Below are positions 1 to 5,748 of a DNA stretch of 14,647 nt, piece by piece (the stretch's first letter is position 1; every line of letters starts with the position of its first letter). The position numbers and the translations under genes were made by a program. The notes under the pieces were generated by a model, which was not told the DNA's origin, did no database searches, and was given only the letters and a program-made list of their open reading frames with translations. The DNA lies in NCBI GenBank assembly GCA_021286885.1, contig JAJTBM010000033.1, forward strand, positions 1 to 14,647. Reading direction: 5' to 3'. The stretch is from Rhodocyclales bacterium. Its GTDB lineage: Bacteria > Pseudomonadota > Gammaproteobacteria > Burkholderiales > Rhodocyclaceae.

Positions 1-615
1 GAGATCATCGCCGGCGAACGCCGCTGGCGCGCCGCCCAGATCGCCGGGCTGGTGAGCGTGCCCTGCCTGGTGCGCGCGATCCCCGACGAGGCCGCGCTGG
101 CCATGTCGCTGATCGAGAACATCCAGCGCGAAGACCTCAACCCCCTCGAAGAGGCCGCCGGCATCCAGCGCCTGATCGACGAGTTCGGCATGACCCACCA
201 GCAGGCCGCCGATGCCGTGGGACGTTCCCGCCCGGCCGCCACCAATCTGCTGCGCCTGCTCCAACTGGCCCCGGCCACCCAGGAACTGCTGATGGCCGGC
301 GACATTGAAATGGGCCACGCCCGGGCCCTGCTGCCCCTGGCAGGGGCCGAACAGGTGGGCCTCGCCCACCAGGTCGCCGCCCGCGCCCTGTCGGTACGCG
401 AAACCGAGAAACTGGTCCAGCAAACCCTCAAGCCCGCCGGCACAGAAGCGCCCCAACCCGCACCAGACAAGGATCTGCTGCTGCTCGAAGAAGAAATTTC
501 CGACCGGCTCGGGGCCACCGTGAAGATCAAGGCCAACAAAAAGGGCGTGGGTGCGATCAACATCGAGTTTGCCAGCCTGGATCAGCTCGACGGGCTGCTG
601 GAGCGGCTGCGCTAA
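1..615 (+). CDS. parB: Chromosome-partitioning protein ParB (3' part)
   Basis: The reading frame is open from base 1, so the N-terminus lies outside the window; 204 residues remain. ParB binds parS sites near the origin, spreads as a CTP-dependent sliding clamp and works with the ATPase ParA in chromosome segregation. The nucleotide-binding signatures are visible: GERRWRAA at partial residues 5-12 and ENIQR at 39-43. A helix-turn-helix follows around residues 64-85 (QQAADAVGRSRPAATNLLRLL), which is the parS-reading domain. The C-terminal ~40 residues form the usual dimerisation end with a Leu-rich finish (LDGLLERLR). The stop is TAA at 613-615, followed closely by an intrinsic terminator, so parB ends its operon. 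parA would be expected upstream but is outside the window. Identification is firm; only the missing start is unknown. Confidence 0.95.
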   Translation, partial: EIIAGERRWRAAQIAGLVSVPCLVRAIPDEAALAMSLIENIQREDLNPLEEAAGIQRLIDEFGMTHQQAADAVGRSRPAATNLLRLLQLAPATQELLMAGDIEMGHARALLPLAGAEQVGLAHQVAARALSVRETEKLVQQTLKPAGTEAPQPAPDKDLLLLEEEISDRLGATVKIKANKKGVGAINIEFASLDQLDGLLERLR

Positions 616-651
616 ACAGCCGGGCACGCCCACTGCACAGCACAGCCCACA

Positions 652-694
652 AAAAAACAACCCACCCTGGCATCCCGAGGGTGGGTTGTTTTTT
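652..694 (+). terminator. Intrinsic terminator after parB
   Basis: A perfect 17-bp inverted repeat (arms 652-668 and 678-694, 9-base loop) is GC-rich near the loop and has an A-run on the left arm and a T-run on the right. It lies 37 bases after the parB stop. The A/T flanks make it usable from either side, so it could also stop transcription arriving on the minus strand from the gene ending at 881. Confidence 0.92.
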
Positions 695-880
695 GGGCAA
701 GCCCAAGGCGGGGCGGCGCTAACGTGCGCCACCAGCCCCTGAACGCCTCGGGCGCGGCGCCCCAGGCGGCCCGGAGCGCACCGGCGCCGGTGTCCGTGCA
801 GCAGGGAACCCACCCGAACGCCCCGCTGGCCCTTTGAACATGGCCTTCTGGCGGGTATTCAGACTGCGATTGGCCATGCT

Positions 881-1159
881 TCAGCCTCCGGCACTTTCAG
901 CCCCTTGGGGGCCTTGAACAGCTTCATCTGCCTCGCCCGCAGCGCCCACGGCTGCACCCTGTCCTGGCTCGGCCACTGCCATGGCGGCCAGATTTTCGGT
1001 TTCGGTAACACCAGAAACCCGGGCAAAGCATGTTCCCAAGGGGCACTCGCGGCCTGGCGGGCAGCCATGTTCCAAAGCGCACTGATGTTGCGTCTGGTCG
1101 GTCACCACCAGGGCCTGGGCCGCTTCACAGCGGCTGATGGGGGCATCGAAGAAGCTCAT
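881..1159 (-). CDS. Small Cys-rich protein of unknown function
   Basis: I do not recognise the family. The ATG at 1159 is chosen over an upstream ATG at 1243 because an AAGGGAGA ribosome-binding site sits about 6 bases before it. The 92-residue product has a compact N-terminal part (MSFFDAPISRCEAAQALVV and on) with five cysteines at 11, 27, 33, 39 and 44. The last four are spaced C-x5-C-x5-C-x4-C, which suggests metal binding or disulfides. No signal peptide or membrane helix is seen, so a cytoplasmic protein is likely. The tail after residue ~48 is low-complexity Ala/Gly/Glu. Codon third positions there are only about half G/C, against about three quarters in the N-terminal part, while the frame one base downstream is about four fifths G/C. 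A frameshift in the tail is therefore possible (that frame would stop at 859). The gene lies downstream of the Crp-like gene on the same strand, with a 225-base gap that has its own dyads. Confidence 0.62.
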   Translation of the reverse strand: MSFFDAPISRCEAAQALVVTDQTQHQCALEHGCPPGRECPLGTCFARVSGVTETENLAAMAVAEPGQGAAVGAAGEADEAVQGPQGAESAGG

Positions 1160-1282
1160 GATTGTCTCCCTTATGTGCGTAGCAGCTGCGCATGCAGCAA
1201 ATGCATGCCAAAGATGTGCGACATGTGATGCCGTACAGCGCAACTACGCATGCGTGATCATTCCCGAACAATTTCAGTGTAG

Positions 1283-1313
1283 CTTTCGTGACAGCATCTC
1301 GCCGTCACGAAAG
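1283..1313. promoter_or_regulatory. 10-bp perfect inverted repeat between the Crp-like and Cys-rich genes
   Basis: CTTTCGTGAC (1283-1292) and GTCACGAAAG (1304-1313) are perfect inverted repeats around an 11-base spacer. On the plus strand a T-run follows (1318-1323). On the minus strand, the direction of both flanking genes, the run becomes As before the hairpin, so it is a poor terminator for the Crp-like gene. The arms contain CGTGA/TCACG, reminiscent of Crp half-sites, but the 13-base spacing between half-sites is wrong for a normal Crp dimer (6). It may be a stem-loop in the leader of the small gene or an operator for another dimeric regulator. Confidence 0.5.
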
Positions 1314-1323
1314 TGTCTTTTTT

Positions 1324-1337
1324 CTGATCATGCTCAA
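1324..1337 (-). promoter_or_regulatory. FNR/Crp-superfamily-like box upstream of the Cys-rich gene
   Basis: Read on the minus strand the site is TTGAGCATGATCAG, matching 8 of the 10 fixed bases of the FNR/ANR consensus TTGAT-N4-ATCAA. It lies about 165 bases before the ATG at 1159 and 48 bases past the stop of the Crp-like gene, so any promoter it serves would have a long leader containing the inverted repeat at 1283-1313. The match is by eye and one such site can arise by chance. Confidence 0.35.
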
Positions 1338-1384
1338 AAGAACGGCACAAACCGGGAGAAGCCGGTAAACTTGCCGGCGGCGTA

Positions 1385-2035
1385 TTACCAGTGATTAGGC
1401 AGCTTCTTGCGCAGCACAATGCGTTGCTGCTCCAGTTCGATATAGCCACCCGATACCAGATCGCGCAGGATGCGGTTCACCATCTCGCGGGAAGCGCCCA
1501 CCATGTTGGCCAGATCCTGCTGGGTGAGGCGACGGTCGATGATGGTCAGGCCATCCTTTTCGATGGCCAGGGCATCAAACACCCGGGAAATCCGGCCAAA
1601 CACATCCACCAGCGCCAAGGCGCGCACGTTGTCGGTCAGCTGGCGGATGCGCCCCACCAGATTGTGCACCACGATCTGCATGCAGGCCGGATGTGCATCG
1701 ATCAGAGCCAGGAAGGCAGAGCGCGGGATTTGCAGGAGTTCGCTGCGCGTAATGGCCATCACCGAGGCCGAACGGGGCGCCTCGTCGAGGAGCGCGAGTT
1801 CGCCAAAGTAATCGCCCGGATCCAGCAAGGACAGCGTCACTTCGCGCCCCCCCACATCCGTCAGAAAGGCCTTGAGGGACCCGCTTTGCACCACAAACAG
1901 ACTGCTGCCTTCGTCCCCTTCGCTCACCACAATGGTATTGGGTGCAAACACACGGATACGTGACCGCTCCTTCAGGGTTTCCACCTGAGCCTCGGACATA
2001 CCCGCAAACAAATCAACGCGATCCAGATACTTCAC
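1385..2035 (-). CDS. Crp/Fnr-family transcription regulator, Crp-like
   Basis: 216 residues, the family's usual size. The start is GTG at 2035, preceded by a very strong GGGAGGGGAG site about 7 bases upstream. The N-terminal cyclic-nucleotide-binding beta-roll carries a textbook phosphate-binding cassette (FGEL at 77-80, PRSA at 87-90). A long dimer helix follows (~115-140), then the winged helix with recognition segment SREMVNR (182-188). This matches Crp SRETVGR, including the Arg, Glu and Arg that read TGTGA, and differs from the E-x-x-S-R of FNR. No N-terminal cysteine cluster is present, so it is not an oxygen sensor of the FNR type. Aligned to Crp, the adenine-contacting Thr127 is Leu133 here and Ser128 is Thr134, so ligand preference may differ. 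It is divergent from a nucleotide cyclase only 45 bases away, which suggests that enzyme supplies its ligand. Family call firm, ligand unproven. Confidence 0.9.
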   Translation of the reverse strand: MKYLDRVDLFAGMSEAQVETLKERSRIRVFAPNTIVVSEGDEGSSLFVVQSGSLKAFLTDVGGREVTLSLLDPGDYFGELALLDEAPRSASVMAITRSELLQIPRSAFLALIDAHPACMQIVVHNLVGRIRQLTDNVRALALVDVFGRISRVFDALAIEKDGLTIIDRRLTQQDLANMVGASREMVNRILRDLVSGGYIELEQQRIVLRKKLPNHW

Positions 2036-2080
2036 AGAACTACTCCCCTCCCGAAATTGGTACAGATCTGAGACCCACCC
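2036..2080. promoter_or_regulatory. 45-bp divergent spacer between regulator and cyclase genes
   Basis: The spacer holds the strong ribosome-binding site of the leftward regulator gene (plus-strand CTCCCCTCCC) but no clear site for the rightward GTG at 2081. It is too short for two separate promoters, so at least one promoter must lie inside the opposite gene, and expression of the two is probably mechanically linked. I see no good TGTGA-N6-TCACA palindrome here. Confidence 0.5.
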
Positions 2081-4072
2081 GTGTTACGCCTGGACAAACC
2101 ACTACCCGGACTCATCCTGGCCATCATCCTGGTGATGACCGGCCTCCTGCTCTCACCCATAGGGCATAAAGGTGCGACCCTCGGACTTGAGCTACTCTAT
2201 AACTTTCGGGGTAGCAAACCGCCCCCCGAGTCCGTGGTGATTATAACCCTCGATTCAGAATCTTCCCGTGCACTTAATGTCTCCGAGCGCCCTGATCGCT
2301 GGACCAGACACTACCATGCCCGGCTCATTCGGGGGCTGAAAGCACACGGGGCGCGGGTCATCGGCTTCGATATGCTGTTTGATCAGGCCCGGGATGCCAG
2401 CGGCGATCAGGCCCTGGCCGCCGCCCTGCGGGAGGCCGGCAACGTGGTGCTGGTCGAAAAAACCACCCGGGACGAAGTGCGGGGCCCCAACGGAGAAGTG
2501 CTGGCCGTCACCGACAGACTGACCCCGCCCCTGCCCCTGTTCAAGGAAGCCGCCTGGGCCACGGCGCCTTTCATCATGCCCAAGACACCCGATGGCGTGA
2601 TGGAGTTTTGGGAAAACATCCCCAGCCTGGGCGATCTGCCCTCAGTGCCGGCCGTCATGGCCCATCGCATGACCCACAACGATGACAGCCGACCGCCCAT
2701 CCGCCACCACGGCGAACTGCAGCTGCTCAACCTCTTTGGCCCCATCAAGACCGTCCGCTCCATTCCCTACCACGAAGCGCTGCGCATCCTGGAAAACGGG
2801 ACGCTGGCCGAAGATGCGGTATTCCGGGGTAAGGCGGTGCTGGTGGGATTTTCGGAAGACAACCAATCCCGCCAGGCCGACATGTTCAAAACCCCCTTCA
2901 GCCGGGAAGACGGGGTCGACATCAGCGGGGTGGAGCTGTGCGCCACCGCCCTGGCCAATCTGTTGGAACACAACACCCTGGAGCGCCCGCCAGAGCTGCT
3001 GAACCTTGCCTTCATCCTGCTCTGGAGCGTGGGCCTTGCGCTGCTCTGGGGATTACTCCCCACCCTGTGGGCGGGGGTGCTCACCTGGGCGCTGGCGCTG
3101 GCATGGCTGCCCATCTGCCTATGGGCCTTCAGCCAGCATCATTTATGGCTCCCGGTGGTCTATCCCAGTCTAATTACCCCGGTCGTGGTCACTGCGCTGG
3201 GGCTGGGGCTGCACACCCACCTGGCCCGGCGCCGGGCCGCCTCCCTGGAGCAGACCCTGCGCCTCACCCCCCAGGGCAATGCCCGCCTGATCGAACTGCT
3301 CCAAAGCCTGGGCGGCGGACGTACCGTGCACGGGATCTGTCTGTGCAGCGATATCGAGAGCTACACCACGCTTTCAGAAAACCTATCCCCCGACCTTACC
3401 CGGGAGGTGCTGAACCGCTACTTCAGCCACTTCATCCGCATCGTTGAAGCCCATGGCGGGCATGTGATGGATATGGTGGGCGATTCAGCCATGTGCCTGT
3501 GGCTGGCCGATGAATCCCCCCAGCAAGCCTGCCGTCAGGCCTTGGCCGCCGCCCTGGACCTGAATACCTTCATGAACAGCGGCACCAACCGGGACGCCCA
3601 GCCCACCCGCTTCGGGCTCCACTACGGCCCGGTTTACCTGGGCGAACTGGGCACCGACGGCCACCGGGAAATCCGGGCCGTTGGCGACATCGTCAACACC
3701 TCCAGCCGGATTCAGAGCGCCAACAAGTTTCTCAAGACCCGGGTGCTGGCCTCAGCCAGCGTGATTCTGCCCGCCGCAGAAAACCGCCACCGGGCCCTGG
3801 GCAACTTCCGCCTGGCCGGCAAGCAACAACCGCTGGAATTGTATGAGGTGAGAGACAACCAACTGCCCGCGCCCTGCCAAAACAGTTTTGGTGGCGCCTT
3901 GCAGGCCTACGTACACAACGAGCTTGCTCTGGCTCGGACGGGCTTTGAACAGGTACGCAGCCATCTACCCGGAGATGGGCCCACGCTGTTTTATCTGGAC
4001 AGAATTGAAAGCCGCCACCAGGGGCAGCATGAAGCCGACGCAGACGGCTGCGTGGTCATGGGAAGCAAATGA
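2081..4072 (+). CDS. CHASE2-domain class III adenylate/guanylate cyclase
   Basis: 663 residues from a GTG start, kept because it includes the first membrane helix (~8-26). No ribosome-binding site is obvious. Order: helix; extracytoplasmic CHASE2 sensor (~30-300); three helices (~305-323, ~328-349, ~357-378); class III cyclase domain (~400-590); and a short helical tail ending in a GDGPTLFYLDR stretch (631-641) as in related enzymes. It converts a nucleoside triphosphate to a cyclic 3',5'-monophosphate in the cytoplasm in response to an outside signal. Both metal-binding aspartates (D424 in SDIES, D468 in VGDS) and the transition-state pair N539/R543 are present, so catalysis is expected. The purine-specifying positions are unusual: Asp464 replaces the adenylate-cyclase Lys (guanylate cyclases have Glu) and Arg532 replaces the usual Asp/Thr. 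ATP specificity should not be assumed. It is divergent from a Crp-like gene, its likely partner. Confidence 0.92.
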   Translation: MLRLDKPLPGLILAIILVMTGLLLSPIGHKGATLGLELLYNFRGSKPPPESVVIITLDSESSRALNVSERPDRWTRHYHARLIRGLKAHGARVIGFDMLFDQARDASGDQALAAALREAGNVVLVEKTTRDEVRGPNGEVLAVTDRLTPPLPLFKEAAWATAPFIMPKTPDGVMEFWENIPSLGDLPSVPAVMAHRMTHNDDSRPPIRHHGELQLLNLFGPIKTVRSIPYHEALRILENGTLAEDAVFRGKAVLVGFSEDNQSRQADMFKTPFSREDGVDISGVELCATALANLLEHNTLERPPELLNLAFILLWSVGLALLWGLLPTLWAGVLTWALALAWLPICLWAFSQHHLWLPVVYPSLITPVVVTALGLGLHTHLARRRAASLEQTLRLTPQGNARLIELLQSLGGGRTVHGICLCSDIESYTTLSENLSPDLTREVLNRYFSHFIRIVEAHGGHVMDMVGDSAMCLWLADESPQQACRQALAAALDLNTFMNSGTNRDAQPTRFGLHYGPVYLGELGTDGHREIRAVGDIVNTSSRIQSANKFLKTRVLASASVILPAAENRHRALGNFRLAGKQQPLELYEVRDNQLPAPCQNSFGGALQAYVHNELALARTGFEQVRSHLPGDGPTLFYLDRIESRHQGQHEADADGCVVMGSK

Positions 4073-4168
4073 ACAGGACGGGGAAAAAGACGAGAAACAA
4101 GGAGCACCCCGGGCTCAAAGCCTGCGCCAACTAAAGGCTGGGCGACCGGGCAATCCGACCTGGCCCTG

Positions 4169-4354
4169 TCAGGGCTGCGGGTTGTCAGCGCCAGGCTCAT
4201 CCGGAGCAATGATGTGCACCACCCCCAGCATCTCGAACAGATCCAGATCGTCCTGCATGTGGTCCGGGTCCAGTTCGTGGAACTCGGAATAATGCGCATC
4301 TCCGCCAATCCGGAACGACGACAGGGGACGCAACACGGGGTGAGACGAAGCCAT
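4169..4354 (-). CDS. Small acidic protein of unknown function
   Basis: 61 residues. The ATG at 4354 is preferred over 4411 because an AGGGAG ribosome-binding site sits 7 bases before it. The product starts MASSHPVLRPLSSFRIGG and its second half is strongly acidic (HELDPDHMQDDLDLFEMLG), ending in a Pro/Asp-rich tail. There are no cysteines, no signal peptide and no membrane helix, so it is probably a soluble cytoplasmic protein or adaptor. I do not recognise the family. It converges on the cyclase gene with a 96-base gap that holds no obvious terminator. Upstream (4440-4510) are a -10-like TATTAT, a Crp-type palindrome and an FNR-like box, which suggests regulation by a Crp/FNR protein, possibly the neighbouring one. 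Evidence for coding is the ribosome-binding site and non-repetitive composition; homologs would be needed to be sure. Confidence 0.55.
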   Translation of the reverse strand: MASSHPVLRPLSSFRIGGDAHYSEFHELDPDHMQDDLDLFEMLGVVHIIAPDEPGADNPQP

Positions 4355-4451
4355 CAGCAAACTCCCTAGCAAACCAGCCAGAACCCTCTGGGCATACACA
4401 GCCCGGAACACGGTACACAGAATAAGAAAATTCGTTAACTTCCTCTTCTAG

Positions 4452-4457
4452 ATAATA
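4452..4457 (-). promoter_or_regulatory. Candidate -10 hexamer for the small acidic gene
   Basis: TATTAT on the minus strand, in an AT-richer patch about 98 bases before the ATG at 4354. It would start transcription near 4445. No good -35 is seen at 16-18 bases, which fits an activator-dependent promoter. With this start, the FNR-like box at 4497-4510 would be centred near -59 to -61, a class I activator position. The Crp-type palindrome would be centred near -32, a repressing or overlapping position. Confidence 0.3.
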
Positions 4458-4468
4458 CACCCCGGGGC

Positions 4469-4484
4469 TGTGCACGATTGCACA
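4469..4484. promoter_or_regulatory. Crp-type palindrome TGTGC-N6-GCACA
   Basis: TGTGCACGATTGCACA keeps 8 of the 10 fixed bases of the Crp consensus TGTGA-N6-TCACA with exactly the right 6-base spacing. It is the core of a perfect 7-bp inverted repeat (4468-4474 and 4479-4485). The regulator encoded at 1385-2035 has Crp's DNA-reading residues, so this is its best candidate operator in the window. It lies upstream of the small acidic gene and downstream of rlpA. Confidence 0.5.
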
Positions 4485-4496
4485 GGGAATATTTAA

Positions 4497-4510
4497 CTGA
4501 CATAGATCAA
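4497..4510 (-). promoter_or_regulatory. FNR/ANR-like box upstream of the small acidic gene
   Basis: On the minus strand TTGATCTATGTCAG matches TTGAT-N4-ATCAA at 8 of 10 fixed bases. The left half-site is perfect, and GTCA in the right half is a common variant in proteobacterial FNR/ANR sites. It sits 13 bases from the Crp-type palindrome in the same intergenic patch. The fit suggests oxygen- or nitric-oxide-linked control by an FNR-type protein encoded elsewhere. Confidence 0.42.
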
Positions 4511-4586
4511 AAACGAGCGCATCAACTTGGTGCGTTTGATATGTTTACCGCTGCACCGACATCCCCAAACAAAGATCAAAGATCGT

Positions 4587-5711
4587 TCAGCGCTGGATCA
4601 CGAAGGGTTTGAGCTTGAGCACCGTCGCAACACGCTCCGCCATGGAGCTCGCTTCGGTGGCATTCACAAAGGGGCCCAGATGCAGCCGGAAGCGCCCGTC
4701 GCTTGCCAGCACCGACACCGACTGGTTCAACCAGCTCAACTCCTGCTCCACGAAGCCCTTGAATGCTTCGGCCAGACTCAGGGACGTAAAGGAGCCCAGC
4801 TGCAGAAAAATCTGGCGCCCAGCCGCATCAGCCCCGGCTGTCACACCCAGCTCGGCTCCAGACTGCAAGCCACTACCCGTGCCCCCTGAGGCCGCAAGTG
4901 GTGCGGATAGCGCCAAAGCTTGCGGCGCGGGCTGCTCAGGCGAGGGCAGGCTGGCACTGGCGACCACCACGGGCTCCGGGGCGCGACGGGCCAATGCCAC
5001 CGGCGCAGGCGCCCGGCTCGCGACCACCCGGCGCTTCAAGGGCGGCACCGGGCTGCGGGTCTGCACCAGCCCCACCCCTTCGGGCAGCACCAGGGAAACC
5101 TCCACACGGGCCTGACCCGCATCCACATAGCCCAAGCGATAGGCGGCTGCATACGAAAGATCCATGATGCGCCCCCCATGGAAGGGACCCCGGTCGTTGA
5201 TCCGCACCACCACCGAACGGCCATTATCCAGGTTGGTCACCCGGGCATAGCTGGGGATCGGAAAGCTGGGGTGTGCTGCCGTCAGCGCATACATGTCGAA
5301 GGGGTCACCACTGGAGGTACGACGCCCATGGAACTGGCGCCCATACCAACTGGCCATCCCCCACTCCTTGAGAGGCCCCAAGGTGGATGAGGACAATGCG
5401 GGCTCGGGTTCGGGTTCGGGCACGGCCTGCTCCAAGCGGCCATATTCCCGGTGGGCAAAAGGATTCAGGGCCTCCTGCCGGGCGGGCACATCAGCCCCGA
5501 GAGCCGTTTTTTCAGAGGGTCGAAAAGTGGCTACCGCTTCTTCGGGAAAAGCGCCCAGGGGACGCAAACCCACTCGGCCCGGGGTGTTTTCTTCGGGGAC
5601 GGAGACATCAGCCAAGGGGGTAGGGCCAGAAGCACAGCCTGCCAGCATGGATACGGCAGACGCGAGCAGCAGGAGGGCACCTCCCCGGCGGAGGACAGCG
5701 TTCTCGAACAT
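4587..5711 (-). CDS. rlpA: Septal ring lytic transglycosylase RlpA (lipoprotein)
   Basis: 374 residues, ATG at 5711 with AGGAA 7 bases upstream. The signal peptide ends in a lipobox LAGC (Cys26), so this is a lipoprotein, probably of the outer membrane. A Pro/Glu-rich linker (PEPEPEP near 98-104) leads to the double-psi beta-barrel RlpA domain (~116-210) with GMASWYG, TAAH and NDRGPF. A second, Ala/Pro-rich linker leads to a C-terminal SPOR domain (~298-374) that binds denuded glycan at the division site. By comparison with the Pseudomonas aeruginosa enzyme (catalytic Glu, His and Asp), His147 and Asp173 are present while the Glu position reads Asp136. The family cleaves glycan strands lacking stem peptides. 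It is the last gene of the mre-mrdA-rodA series, 37 bases after rodA. Only weak hairpins follow it (4509-4540). Confidence 0.95.
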   Translation of the reverse strand: MFENAVLRRGGALLLLASAVSMLAGCASGPTPLADVSVPEENTPGRVGLRPLGAFPEEAVATFRPSEKTALGADVPARQEALNPFAHREYGRLEQAVPEPEPEPALSSSTLGPLKEWGMASWYGRQFHGRRTSSGDPFDMYALTAAHPSFPIPSYARVTNLDNGRSVVVRINDRGPFHGGRIMDLSYAAAYRLGYVDAGQARVEVSLVLPEGVGLVQTRSPVPPLKRRVVASRAPAPVALARRAPEPVVVASASLPSPEQPAPQALALSAPLAASGGTGSGLQSGAELGVTAGADAAGRQIFLQLGSFTSLSLAEAFKGFVEQELSWLNQSVSVLASDGRFRLHLGPFVNATEASSMAERVATVLKLKPFVIQR

Positions 5712-5748
5712 GGGTAGTTCCTGTTCAGGGGCACCAGACGGCGCCGGT

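Noticed and set aside
779..792. Perfect 14-bp palindrome CACCGGCGCCGGTG downstream of parB
   Set aside because: It is all G/C-driven, expected by chance at this base composition, has no T-run for a terminator, and does not resemble the parS consensus TGTTNCACGTGAAACA.
905..1228. Plus-strand open frame opposite the small Cys-rich gene
   Set aside because: It has no ribosome-binding site, while the minus-strand gene has a strong one and better codon use in its N-terminal part.
1283..1323. Hairpin plus T-run as a plus-strand terminator
   Set aside because: The shape fits, but no plus-strand gene lies just upstream; parB already has its own terminator at 652-694. It is listed as a dyad of unknown role instead.
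4163..4175. Short hairpin GCCCT-GTC-AGGGC at the end of the small acidic gene
   Set aside because: The stem is only 5 bp, overlaps the stop codon and has no T-run, so it is too weak to call a terminator.
4509..4540. Terminator for rlpA (imperfect stem followed by CGTTTTT on the minus strand)
   Set aside because: The stem has two mismatches in nine positions, and the T-run belongs to the FNR-like box region. It is possible but not supportable by eye.
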